Positions 35,172 to 43,693 of a DNA stretch of 64,000 nt are shown here, piece by piece. This DNA comes from an uncultured Lachnospiraceae bacterium (lineage in GTDB: Bacteria; Bacillota; Clostridia; Lachnospirales; Lachnospiraceae). The notes beneath the pieces are model-generated. The model was not told the origin of the DNA and ran no database searches. It saw nothing but the letters and a program-made list of their open reading frames with translations. Within the stretch, counting starts at the first letter, position 1. Every line of letters starts with the position of its first letter. The stretch spans positions 31,835 through 95,834 of the forward strand of contig CAJUNP010000007.1 of assembly GCA_910587935.1 (NCBI GenBank), given 5' to 3'. Made by a program: the position numbers and the translations under genes.

Positions 35172-35831
35172 ATGAAAAACAATTCCCCTCTGAAAGCAGC
35201 CATCGTTGGCAGAACCCAGTTTACCGGCAATTATGAAAAAGCGCTGCGTTCCCTTGGCGTCCATGTCCAAACCCTGTTAAGCACCGGCAAGCTTCAAAGC
35301 TTTGACCTTCTTATATTACCCGGCGGCGGCGATATTACGCCCGCTTTTTTCGGACAAAAAAATAAAGGTTCCAGAGATATCGATACGGAACTGGATATCC
35401 TTCAGATTCAGGCGCTGGATCTGTTCGTCCGGCATCAAAAACCGGTTCTTGGCATTTGCAAGGGCATGCAGCTTATTAACATTTTTTTCGGCGGCAGCAT
35501 GAAACAGCATCTTCCGACTGCCTCCGCCCACGAATATGTAAAAGGCGACCAGTATCACCTTACGCAGGCATTGCCGGGAAGCGTTCTCCATAAACTGTAC
35601 GGAGACCGTTTCATAGTGAACAGCGCGCACCACCAGGGCATCGATCTGCCCGGAAAACTTCTGAAAGTTACCCAGACCTGCAGCGACGGCGTTATCGAAG
35701 GAATTGAACACCTGTCCCTTCCTGTCCTGGGCGTACAATGGCATCCGGAACGGCTGATGGAAAGCCCAAAAGAAAAGAACGCCGTCTCCGGCGCTCCCTT
35801 ATTTCAGGAATTTTTGTCCCGGGCCTTTTGA
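35172..35831 (+). CDS. Class I glutamine amidotransferase-like hydrolase (peptidase C26)
   Basis: 219 residues. LPGGGDITPAFFG, GICKGMQLINIFFGG (nucleophile Cys) and GVQWHPERL (His/Glu) match the gamma-glutamyl-gamma-aminobutyrate hydrolase (PuuD-like) family. Probably cleaves gamma-glutamyl amides; the exact substrate is unknown and no puu genes are nearby. Weak Shine-Dalgarno before the ATG. Its 3' end overlaps that of the Mbeg1-like gene by 28 bases, tail-to-tail. Confidence 0.9.
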   Translation: MKNNSPLKAAIVGRTQFTGNYEKALRSLGVHVQTLLSTGKLQSFDLLILPGGGDITPAFFGQKNKGSRDIDTELDILQIQALDLFVRHQKPVLGICKGMQLINIFFGGSMKQHLPTASAHEYVKGDQYHLTQALPGSVLHKLYGDRFIVNSAHHQGIDLPGKLLKVTQTCSDGVIEGIEHLSLPVLGVQWHPERLMESPKEKNAVSGAPLFQEFLSRAF

Positions 35832-36928
35832 TTCCATTCCAGCCTCATCCGCTCTTTTGCCATGCCAAACAGAGCCCGGACAACTTTTTTCAATACCGTT
35901 TTCGTTTCTCCGTCTACTTCTTTTAACGCCGTCAGCACACCCGTCATGCTTTTTTTCCAATCGGCAGTAAAATCGATCAGTGTTTCTGCCTCCGATGCGG
36001 AGATCACCTGATACAAAGTGTCAACAAAGGTTTTAACCTGTTCTTCGTTGAGAGATAAAATCCACTCGTTAATCGTCCCGTCCGAACGCTTTCTGGACTT
36101 GTAAATATCCCTGACCTTCAGAAAATGGTCCTCTTCCACCAGCCAGGTAAACGGATCGTGCTGAAACAGTCCGAAAGTCTTGCTCTCCACAACCTCATAC
36201 CGGCTGTCAACCGGAGAAAACAGCATACCCACCAGCGAAGAATGCGGCAGGATCCGGACCACCTTATCTTCCAGTCCCTGATAATTAAATCTTGCAAGCA
36301 CTTCCGGGCGGAATCCCGGTCCGTCATGGTTATATACGCATAGAATCCGTTCCTGTACTTCCTTCGTGCAATTAAGCGCCGCATATACGGCAAAATTTCC
36401 TCCTTTGGAATGTCCTCCGGTATAAAATTTCCGGCGAAGCCTTCCCGTCACCATATTCATATATTTTGCGGCGAATCCCTGTCCGGGAACAGGATCTAAA
36501 AACGCCATATTAAAATCTTCTTTCCAGCCTATGATCGTTTCGTCGGTTCCCCTGTACGCCAGATATAAAATGCCGGAATCCAGAATAACCGTTACGGCTG
36601 AAAACTGCGTTTCCCATTCCGGTTCCACAATGTTAATATAACAATTCAGCTTTATTTTCCTAAATCGCCTGCTGGCAGTCATCGCTTCAAACAAGGCTCT
36701 GTTAACCTTCTCATAACGTTCGTCCGCATATAATTTTTCATAATCCGCATGATCCCTGACATACTGCAGATTTACAGACCGCCTGTTTTCCGTCACCCCC
36801 GGTACGATCCCGTCAAATTTCAAATATGCAAACTGGCAGAATATCAGACTGTCTACTTCATTCAGAGATTTTTCTTCAAATGTATAATCTCCGTATTCCT
36901 TAATGTAATCCAACATTGTTCCCGCCAT
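35804..36928 (-). CDS. Mbeg1-like lipase-fold protein
   Basis: 374 residues resembling DUF2974/Mbeg1-like: FEEKSLNEVDSLIFCQFAYL near the N-terminus, YLAYRGTDETIIGWKEDF, and a GGHSKGG nucleophile elbow with NHDGPGF following, typical of alpha/beta-hydrolase lipases. The C-terminal third is helical and charged. Family members are found widely in Firmicutes with unproven function; some are secreted lipases, but this one lacks a signal peptide. The start ATG has AAGGTGG just upstream. Confidence 0.85.
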   Translation of the reverse strand: MAGTMLDYIKEYGDYTFEEKSLNEVDSLIFCQFAYLKFDGIVPGVTENRRSVNLQYVRDHADYEKLYADERYEKVNRALFEAMTASRRFRKIKLNCYINIVEPEWETQFSAVTVILDSGILYLAYRGTDETIIGWKEDFNMAFLDPVPGQGFAAKYMNMVTGRLRRKFYTGGHSKGGNFAVYAALNCTKEVQERILCVYNHDGPGFRPEVLARFNYQGLEDKVVRILPHSSLVGMLFSPVDSRYEVVESKTFGLFQHDPFTWLVEEDHFLKVRDIYKSRKRSDGTINEWILSLNEEQVKTFVDTLYQVISASEAETLIDFTADWKKSMTGVLTALKEVDGETKTVLKKVVRALFGMAKERMRLEWNQKARDKNS

Positions 36929-36945
36929 ATTTCCACCTTATAAAT

Positions 36946-38382
36946 TTATTTTTTCCAGGTTCCAGGGGTTAATAATACCAGCATCGGAAGAAATTCCAGT
37001 CTTCCCGTAATCATATCAAATATGAGTACCAGCTTGGAAAAAACTGAAAATTCCGAATATCCGCCAGCCGGACCTACCATATTCAGTCCCGGACCCACAT
37101 TATTTAAATTGGCGGCAACCGCCGTAATGTTTGTCGTAAAATCAAAACCGTTCAGACTGATAAGCAAAAAAGACGCAAGGAATACGGAAACATAAATCAT
37201 CAAATAAACCTGAATGGACCTGGTTACTCCTTCCGGCAGCATTTTTCCGTCCATATGTACTTTTTTGACGCTTCTGGGATGCACTACCAGAGATATTTCA
37301 TTTTTTATGCTTTTAAACAAAACAACCAGACGGCTGACCTTAAATCCGCCTCCGGTGCTTCCCGCACAGGCCCCGATCAGCGTCAGAAGAAACAGGAGCA
37401 CCTTGGAAAACTCCGGCCATACGTTATAATCTACGGAGGCAAAACCCGTGGTTGTCATAATGGAAGCCACCTGCAGCAGTGAATGGTGAAAATCCATAAA
37501 AATACTGGAAAAGCTTCCTCTGATATTCCATGTAATGAAAAACGCGGACACAAAAATCAATAAAAGGTATACGCGTACCTCTTCGCTCTTAAATGCCTCT
37601 TTCGGTCTCTTAATCAGAAACATATAATAAACGTTAAAATTAATTCCGCAAAGAATCATAAAAATAATAATTACACTCTGCGCGGCCGTAGAATAAGAAG
37701 CCACGCTGTCCCCTAAAAGGCCGAAACCTCCGGTTCCCACCGTCGAAAAGGTTATGGTAACCGCATCAAAAAGAGGCAGTCCCGTAATACATAAAAAAAG
37801 AATCTCCACAACGGTTATCACCAGATAAATCCCGTAGAGAATCATCGCCGTATTTCTCACCTTCGGCACCAGCTTTCCCACCGACGGCCCGGGACTTTCC
37901 GCACGCATCAAGTGCATATTATAGCTTCCCGATAAAGGAAGAATCGCCAGAATAAGCACCAATACTCCCATACCGCCGATCCAGTGCGTAAAAAGCCGCC
38001 AGAACTGGGTACAGTGTGCCAGCGATTCCACATCCGTAAGAATACTGCCTCCCGTAGTCGTAAAACCGGATACCGTCTCAAACAAGGCGTCAATATAACC
38101 GGGAATCGTCCCGCTGATATAAAATGGAAGCGCACCCATAACACTGATTACAATCCAGCTTAAGGATACCGTTACAAAGCCTTCCTTCGCATAAAAAACT
38201 TTACTTTTCGGTTTAAACAGTTTTCCGATAAATCCGAGAATAAGACAAAGAAGCATTGTAATCAGGAAAGCAAATCCTTCTTTTTCACCGTAAATACACG
38301 CTACAATGCAGGGCAGAATAAGAAAAGCGCCCTCAAACTCCAATACTCTGCACAATATATAACGAATAATTGAGTAATTCAT
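36946..38382 (-). CDS. trkH: Trk/Ktr potassium channel subunit TrkH
   Basis: 478-residue K+ uptake subunit with four selectivity-filter repeats: SGFTTTGGS, FSTVGTGGFG, IMTTTGFAS and NNVGPGLN. About ten membrane segments are visible. ATG at 38382 with AAGGGG seven bases upstream; an upstream TTG is less likely. TrkA follows upstream on the same strand with an 11-base gap, forming the trkA-trkH operon. Confidence 0.95.
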   Translation of the reverse strand: MNYSIIRYILCRVLEFEGAFLILPCIVACIYGEKEGFAFLITMLLCLILGFIGKLFKPKSKVFYAKEGFVTVSLSWIVISVMGALPFYISGTIPGYIDALFETVSGFTTTGGSILTDVESLAHCTQFWRLFTHWIGGMGVLVLILAILPLSGSYNMHLMRAESPGPSVGKLVPKVRNTAMILYGIYLVITVVEILFLCITGLPLFDAVTITFSTVGTGGFGLLGDSVASYSTAAQSVIIIFMILCGINFNVYYMFLIKRPKEAFKSEEVRVYLLLIFVSAFFITWNIRGSFSSIFMDFHHSLLQVASIMTTTGFASVDYNVWPEFSKVLLFLLTLIGACAGSTGGGFKVSRLVVLFKSIKNEISLVVHPRSVKKVHMDGKMLPEGVTRSIQVYLMIYVSVFLASFLLISLNGFDFTTNITAVAANLNNVGPGLNMVGPAGGYSEFSVFSKLVLIFDMITGRLEFLPMLVLLTPGTWKK

Positions 38383-38393
38383 AAGCAAACCCC

Positions 38394-39749
38394 TTATTTC
38401 AAAATATCTCTGATATCATGGAATCCTGTGGTCGTAGTGACAAGAACTACCGTATCGCCTGCCTGAATAACGCTCCGCCCCTGTGCCATCGTAATGGAGC
38501 CCTTATGATTAATGCTGCATATCAGAATATTGGGTTTTAAGGAAATTTCCTGCAGAGGAATTCCAATAATGGGGCAGTCCTCCTTGATTAAAAATTCCAG
38601 CGCTTCCACCCGGTTATCATTCATTCTGTAAAGAGTTTCTATATTGCTTCCCATGGAATTATGCATGGCCCGTACATAACGGATAATCGATTCCGCCGTA
38701 ATATATTTGGGATAGATTACGCTGCCGATCTGCAGTTCGTCAATGATCTCATCGTAGGACACCCGGTGCACTTTCGTAATCAGCTTCGCCTTTGTCAGAC
38801 TCTTGGCAAAAAGCGTAAGCATGATATTTTCCTCGTCAAAATTGGTCATCGCCACGAAAGCTTCCGTAGTCGTAAGTCCCTCCTCCAGCAAAAGATCCTT
38901 ATCCGTACCGTCCCCCTGTATGATCATTGCCTGCGGAAGAAGATCGCTGAGCTCCTCGCAGCGCCTTTCGTCACGCTCCACGATTTTTACCTGAATTCCC
39001 ATATCGATCAGCTGTGCGGCAAGGTAATAGGAAGTTTCTCCGCCGCCCACCAGCAATACGTGCCTGGCCCTTGCGGTAGCCATTTTCATCTTTTTAAAAA
39101 ATGCAATATTCTTGGAGGGCGAACCGGCAATGGTAATTTCATCCCTTGCCTTCAGTTCAAAATTACCGTCGGGAATAAAAACCTTCTCCCCCCGCTCCAC
39201 CGTACAGACCAAAACGTCACAATGCAGTTTCTGTCCCAAGTTCTTAAGTTTCACGTCGCATAAAACCGAATTTTCTTCCACGCGGAATTTAATCAGCTCC
39301 ACCCGTCCTTTTGTAAAGGTATCAATCTTTAACGCGGAAGGAAACTTCAAAATTCTTGCCATCTCCATAGCGGTTGCAAATTTGGGATTAATGATCATGG
39401 ATAATCCCAGTTCTTCCCTTATAAAATTAATCTCGCGGCTGTAAACCGGATTACTGACCCGGGCAATCGTATGGCAGTTGCCGGCTTTTTTTGCAATCAG
39501 GCAGCAGAGCAGATTTAACTCGTCCGCCCCGGTCACGGCAATCAGAAGATCCGCCTCGTGTACGCCCGCCTCCGTCTGCACCGCAAAGCTTGCGCCGTTT
39601 CCCACAAGTCCCATTACATCATACATATTGGAAACGTTTCTCACTAAATTTTCCTTTTCATCCACAACGGTTATGTTGTGCCCTTCTTTACTGAGCTGTT
39701 CCGCCAGGGTGGTTCCCACATTGCCGCACCCCACAATAATAATCTGCAT
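38394..39749 (-). CDS. trkA: Potassium-uptake regulatory subunit TrkA
   Basis: 451-residue cytosolic gating subunit with two RCK (Rossmann) modules: IVGCGNVGTTLAEQLS at the start and LLVGGGETSYYLAAQLID midway (about residue 230), each followed by a TrkA-C domain. It binds NAD(H)/nucleotide to control TrkH. The longer reading frame to 39848 is ignored: the ATG at 39749 has GGAGG with good spacing and starts exactly at the Rossmann fold. Confidence 0.95.
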   Translation of the reverse strand: MQIIIVGCGNVGTTLAEQLSKEGHNITVVDEKENLVRNVSNMYDVMGLVGNGASFAVQTEAGVHEADLLIAVTGADELNLLCCLIAKKAGNCHTIARVSNPVYSREINFIREELGLSMIINPKFATAMEMARILKFPSALKIDTFTKGRVELIKFRVEENSVLCDVKLKNLGQKLHCDVLVCTVERGEKVFIPDGNFELKARDEITIAGSPSKNIAFFKKMKMATARARHVLLVGGGETSYYLAAQLIDMGIQVKIVERDERRCEELSDLLPQAMIIQGDGTDKDLLLEEGLTTTEAFVAMTNFDEENIMLTLFAKSLTKAKLITKVHRVSYDEIIDELQIGSVIYPKYITAESIIRYVRAMHNSMGSNIETLYRMNDNRVEALEFLIKEDCPIIGIPLQEISLKPNILICSINHKGSITMAQGRSVIQAGDTVVLVTTTTGFHDIRDILK

Positions 39750-39889
39750 AGTTCCCTCCGGCAAAGCGCTTTTCCATGTTTGGAAAACGCTTCGACTCTT
39801 TTCCTGATTTCTATCTTTAAAGATAACGCAACACAGTCTTTTTGTCAAAAATTTTTAGAGATTTTTAATGGTTTTTAATCTCCGGTTCA

Positions 39890-39917
39890 TTGCATTTTCC
39901 TGTAAATGCCCTAGAAT
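39890..39917 (+). promoter_or_regulatory. Promoter for the zinc ribbon-DUF5685-J protein group
   Basis: TTGCAT (39890-39895), 16-base spacer, TAGAAT (39912-39917); 31 bases before the likely TTG start. Confidence 0.6.
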
Positions 39918-39947
39918 AGAATTAAAATGAAATTTGAGGTGATTTTT

Positions 39948-40343
39948 TTGAGAGAAAAAATGATTCGGTTTATGCAGGGCCGTTACGGCGCCGACGCATT
40001 TTCAAAGTTTTTATCCTTTTTGGCTGTCATTTTAATGGCGCTTTCCCTTTTTATACCCAGGTTTCCTTTTTATATACTTGGAATCGCAGTCATCATTTAT
40101 GGATATTTCCGTATGTTTTCCAAAAACATATCGAAACGTTATCAGGAAAATCTGCTTTATATGAAGTATAAAAACCAGATGACAAAAAGCCTGCGAAAAA
40201 AGAAACTGGAACTGGCGCAAAGAAAAACCCATCATATTTACAGATGTCCGCAGTGCCGCCAGAAGATCCGCGTTCCCAGAGGACGCGGCAGAATCGGGAT
40301 CCGCTGTCCGAAATGCAACGTTGAATTTATCAAAAAGAGCTGA
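39948..40343 (+). CDS. Small membrane protein with C-terminal zinc ribbon
   Basis: 131 residues. One or two N-terminal hydrophobic segments (FLAVILMALSLFIPRFPFYI), a basic helix, then CPQCRQKIRVPRGRGRIGIR followed by CPKC, a two-CxxC zinc ribbon at the C-terminus. The start is probably the TTG at 39948 with GAGGTG upstream; an in-frame ATG follows at 39960. The next gene starts seven bases after its stop. Function unknown; the J-domain protein downstream suggests a chaperone-linked role. Confidence 0.8.
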   Translation: MREKMIRFMQGRYGADAFSKFLSFLAVILMALSLFIPRFPFYILGIAVIIYGYFRMFSKNISKRYQENLLYMKYKNQMTKSLRKKKLELAQRKTHHIYRCPQCRQKIRVPRGRGRIGIRCPKCNVEFIKKS

Positions 40344-40350
40344 GGTTTTT

Positions 40351-41196
40351 ATGTTTGGTTATATTACGGTCAATCAGGACGAACTTAAGATAAAAGATTA
40401 TAAGCTGTACCGCTCTTTTTACTGCGGTTTATGCAGGGAATTAAAGAAAGCCTTCGGACGGACGGGACAATTATCCTTAAGTTATGATATGACCTTTCTG
40501 ATCGTCCTCCTGACGGCGCTTTACGAAGAAGAAGTGCAGACAGGCTTTTGCAAATGCATTGCGCATCCCTTTGAAAAACATCCGGTAAGCGCCAGTCTTT
40601 TCACGTCTTACGCCGCAGACATGAATTTGATTCTGACCTATTATAAATGTCTGGACGACTGGGCTGATGAAAAAAAAGGCGGACGCCGGTTATATAGTCT
40701 GACGCTGGAGGGCAAAATAAAAAAACTGCAAAAAAAATATCCCGAAAAAACCCGCATCATAGCCGAAAACCTGAAGGCAATCAGAGAATATGAAAAAAGC
40801 GGGCAAACCGATCTGGATACCGTGGCGGGATATTTCGGAACCGTCATGGCGGCCATTTTCTCCTGCAAAAAGGACGAATGGGCCGACACTTTACATGAAA
40901 TGGGATTTTTCTTCGGCAAATTCATTTATTTGATGGACGCCTATGAAGATCTGGAATCAGACCGCAAAAAAGGCTGTTATAATCCGTTTCTTCCCATGTC
41001 GGGCGACCCGGATTTTGAAGAAAAGGCAGGAAATATCCTTACCATGATGATGGCCGCCTGCTGCCGTGCTTTCGAACGTCTGCCCGTTTTAATCTACACG
41101 GACATCCTGCGCAATATTCTTTATTCCGGCGTATGGATACGTTATAATCTGGCCGCCCAAAAGAAAGAAGAACAAAAAAATGACAAACCCTTATAG
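40351..41196 (+). CDS. DUF5685-type protein, possible isoprenoid-synthase-like fold
   Basis: 281 residues, mostly helical, start chosen at ATG 40351 with GAGG five bases upstream. MFGYITVNQDELKIKDYKLY and FYCGLCRELKK mark the DUF5685 family. Two acidic motifs, LDDWADEKK (about residue 98) and LMDAYEDLESDRKKGCYNPF (about residue 197), are placed and spaced like the two Asp-rich motifs of squalene/phytoene synthases, and overall length agrees. No reaction is known. The end overlaps the J-domain gene by 17 bases, so coupling is likely. Confidence 0.8.
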   Translation: MFGYITVNQDELKIKDYKLYRSFYCGLCRELKKAFGRTGQLSLSYDMTFLIVLLTALYEEEVQTGFCKCIAHPFEKHPVSASLFTSYAADMNLILTYYKCLDDWADEKKGGRRLYSLTLEGKIKKLQKKYPEKTRIIAENLKAIREYEKSGQTDLDTVAGYFGTVMAAIFSCKKDEWADTLHEMGFFFGKFIYLMDAYEDLESDRKKGCYNPFLPMSGDPDFEEKAGNILTMMMAACCRAFERLPVLIYTDILRNILYSGVWIRYNLAAQKKEEQKNDKPL

Positions 41197-41824
41197 TATT
41201 CTCGGCGTCTCTTCCGACGCTTCCGACGAAGAAATCAAAAAAGCATACCGGACCTTAAGCCGTAAATATCACCCCGACGCAAACGTTAACAATCCAAATG
41301 CCGCGCAGGCGGAAGAAAAATTCAAACAAATCCAGCAGGCGTACCAACAGATTATGCAGGAACGTGAAGGGGGTAATTTCGGCGGTTTCAGGGATTATTA
41401 CGGTTCACACGGCTCTTCCCGGTCCGATTCCGATCCCTATTCGACGCATATGACCGCCGCCGCCAATTATCTGCGCAGCCGGCACTATCAGGAAGCCCTG
41501 CATGTTCTGAATTCTATCGAAACCCATACCGCTTTGTGGCATTATTACAGTTCCATCGCCAACAGCGGCCTCGGCAATAACGTAGCGGCCCTGGAGCATG
41601 CCAGACAGGCAGCATCCATGGAGCCCTTCAATTCCGAGTATCAGAATCTGGTCAGACAGCTTGAAATGGGCGGGAACTGGTATCAGACCATGAGAACCCC
41701 CTACGGAACGCCGCCCCTGCGCGGCGACGGATTTTGCATGCGCCTTTGCATTGCCAATTTAATCTGCAACCTCTGCTGCGGCGGAGGGGGACTCTGCTGC
41801 GGCGGGGGATTTCCGTACTATTAA
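41180..41824 (+). CDS. J-domain (DnaJ-like) cochaperone
   Basis: 214 residues. J domain 1-65 with the HPD motif (KYHPDANVNN). A central TPR-like region (ALHVLNSIETHTALWHYYSS ... AALEHARQAASM) follows, and the end is a Cys/Gly tail, CCGGGGLCCGGGFPYY. It lacks the DnaJ zinc-finger and C-terminal client-binding domains, so it is a type III J protein that should direct Hsp70 to a specific partner, perhaps the upstream DUF5685 product. Confidence 0.88.
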   Translation: MTNPYSILGVSSDASDEEIKKAYRTLSRKYHPDANVNNPNAAQAEEKFKQIQQAYQQIMQEREGGNFGGFRDYYGSHGSSRSDSDPYSTHMTAAANYLRSRHYQEALHVLNSIETHTALWHYYSSIANSGLGNNVAALEHARQAASMEPFNSEYQNLVRQLEMGGNWYQTMRTPYGTPPLRGDGFCMRLCIANLICNLCCGGGGLCCGGGFPYY

Positions 41825-41873
41825 TCTGCCACATGAAATATTCTGCCGCATACACGGCCACACGGAGATTCTT

Positions 41874-42404
41874 ATGTTAGACTTTTTAGTATTATATTCC
41901 AGTAATACGGGAAACACCAAAATGGTAGCCACTTCTGTTTTTAACGCCATTCCGGGTACTGCAAAAGAACTTTGTGATTTTAAGGACTTTCACTATGACA
42001 GGGAAGCCAAAATTTATTTCGTCGGCTTCTGGACCAACCGCGGAAGCTGTGATATCAGCGTACTGAATCTGCTTTCTTCCCTGCATGGAAAAAAAGTCGC
42101 TTTATTCGGCACCTGCGGCATGGGAAACACAACCGCCTATTTTCACGCCGTGGCGGGAAATGTAGCCGCTTTCATTCCGGAAGACTGCGAATACCTGGGA
42201 AGCTTCCTCTGTCAGGGCCGTATGCCCGCACAAATTCTCTCCAAATATAAAATTCTGAAAAAACAAAACCCCGCCGAAGGCACATTCATTGATCAAATGA
42301 TTGCCACTTTCAGCGAGGCTTCCACACATCCTGACGAAAACGATCTGATCGACGCCCAGAATTTTGTCGGCACCATTTTAAACCGCTGCGGGGGCGCCTT
42401 ATAA
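41874..42404 (+). CDS. Flavodoxin-fold protein
   Basis: 176 residues. The N-terminus LVLYSSNTGNTKMVATSVFN is the FMN phosphate-binding loop of flavodoxins; VALFGTCGMGNTTAYF is a later turn. Similar clostridial flavodoxin-family proteins accompany reductases of various kinds. It is 49 bases downstream of the J-domain gene and overlaps the convergent aldo/keto reductase gene end by six bases. GGAG precedes the ATG. Confidence 0.85.
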   Translation: MLDFLVLYSSNTGNTKMVATSVFNAIPGTAKELCDFKDFHYDREAKIYFVGFWTNRGSCDISVLNLLSSLHGKKVALFGTCGMGNTTAYFHAVAGNVAAFIPEDCEYLGSFLCQGRMPAQILSKYKILKKQNPAEGTFIDQMIATFSEASTHPDENDLIDAQNFVGTILNRCGGAL

Positions 42405-43442
42405 ATCTGTGCTGCTTTCCGTTACGCTCCGTCTCCCTGCCAGTATCTCTTTATAATCCTCATAATTTTTTATAAGCAGCGCGGGCGTATCCAGTCCGTA
42501 AGGACATTTCTTCCGGCACTGGCCGCAATGCAGACAGCTTTCGATCTTTTTCATTTCAGCCTGCATCTCGTCCGTTAACTGCTGCTGCGACGGCGCCCTG
42601 CGGATTAACAGAGACATTCTGGCACAGGTGTGGATATCGATTCCCACCGGACAGGGCATGCAGTAACCGCATCCCCGGCAGAAATCACCCAACAGTTCTT
42701 TTCTGTCGCGTTCTATAACCTTTTTTAATTCTTCATCCATAGCAGGAGGATTCTCTATATACGACAAAAATTCATCAAGTTCCTTTTCTCTCTGAATCCC
42801 CCAGATGGGAAGCACGTGGGAATACTGCGCCAGAAATGCACAGGCCGCCCGTGAATCGGTAATCAGGCCGCCCGATAAAGCCTTCATCGCAATAAAACCC
42901 ATGTCCGCCTCCTTACAGGCGTCCACGATCTGCATATCTTTTTCTGTCGCCAGATAACAGAAAGGAAACTGCAGCGTCTCATAAAGACCGCTCGCAATTG
43001 CATCCTCAGCTGCCTGAAGGCGATGGTTGGTAATCCCGATATGCCGGATTTTCCCTTGTTGTTTTGCCTCCAGCATAGCTTCATAAAGACCGCTCCCATC
43101 GCCCGGCGCAGGATGGGCCGACGGGTTATGGAACTGATAAATATCTATGTAATCCGTCTTTAACAATTCCAGGGAAGTATGTAAGTCCTTCCAGAAATCT
43201 TCAACATTCCGGGCCGCGGTTTTGGTTGCAAGAACGACCCGGCTGCGAATCCCCTGAAGCGCTTCGCCAAGCTTTTCTTCACTATCGGAATAGGCTCTTG
43301 CCGTATCAATAAATTCCATACCGTTTGCACAGGCTTTCCGTACCAGATAAACGGCCTCCTTTTTGCTGATGCGCTGAATCGGCAAAGCGCCGAACGCGTT
43401 TTTCTCCACCTGAATACCGGTCTTTCCCAATGTAACTTTCAT
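42399..43442 (-). CDS. Aldo/keto reductase with C-terminal 4Fe-4S domain
   Basis: 347 residues. N-terminal AKR TIM barrel (LGKTGIQVEKNAFGALPI; catalytic Asp/Tyr in EFIDTARAYSDSEEKLGEAL; YIDIYQFHNP) followed by a ferredoxin-like region with CRGCGYCMPCPVGID and CLHCGQCRKKCPYGLD, so two [4Fe-4S] clusters are likely. Such fusions are common in anaerobes and probably use ferredoxin-linked electrons. The ATG at 43442 has AAAGGAG eight bases upstream. Substrate unknown. Confidence 0.9.
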   Translation of the reverse strand: MKVTLGKTGIQVEKNAFGALPIQRISKKEAVYLVRKACANGMEFIDTARAYSDSEEKLGEALQGIRSRVVLATKTAARNVEDFWKDLHTSLELLKTDYIDIYQFHNPSAHPAPGDGSGLYEAMLEAKQQGKIRHIGITNHRLQAAEDAIASGLYETLQFPFCYLATEKDMQIVDACKEADMGFIAMKALSGGLITDSRAACAFLAQYSHVLPIWGIQREKELDEFLSYIENPPAMDEELKKVIERDRKELLGDFCRGCGYCMPCPVGIDIHTCARMSLLIRRAPSQQQLTDEMQAEMKKIESCLHCGQCRKKCPYGLDTPALLIKNYEDYKEILAGRRSVTESSTDL

Positions 43443-43693
43443 AACGGCTGCTCCTTTACATCTCTGATTGTCAATCTTTTCAAACATTATGATAATACAA
43501 AAGCCAGGCGCTGTCTATCTTTTTGGCAATAACGGCCATACACTCTGAAAAGTATAATCATCTGTAATTCCATTTAATTTATTCTTTTTTTATATTTTTT
43601 TCATAAAATGATGGAAGTTTTATGAAAATCTGATATAATACAAATATGTAACGTAAACATTTATTGGCATAATGCACAAAAGGGGGTTGAATT

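Noticed and set aside
35016..35270. 84-codon minus-strand frame upstream of the C26 peptidase
   Set aside because: Overlaps the start of a clear peptidase gene and an AT-rich promoter zone; no ribosome site.
38661..39263. 200-codon plus-strand open frame
   Set aside because: Antisense to trkA, which has two clear RCK domains.
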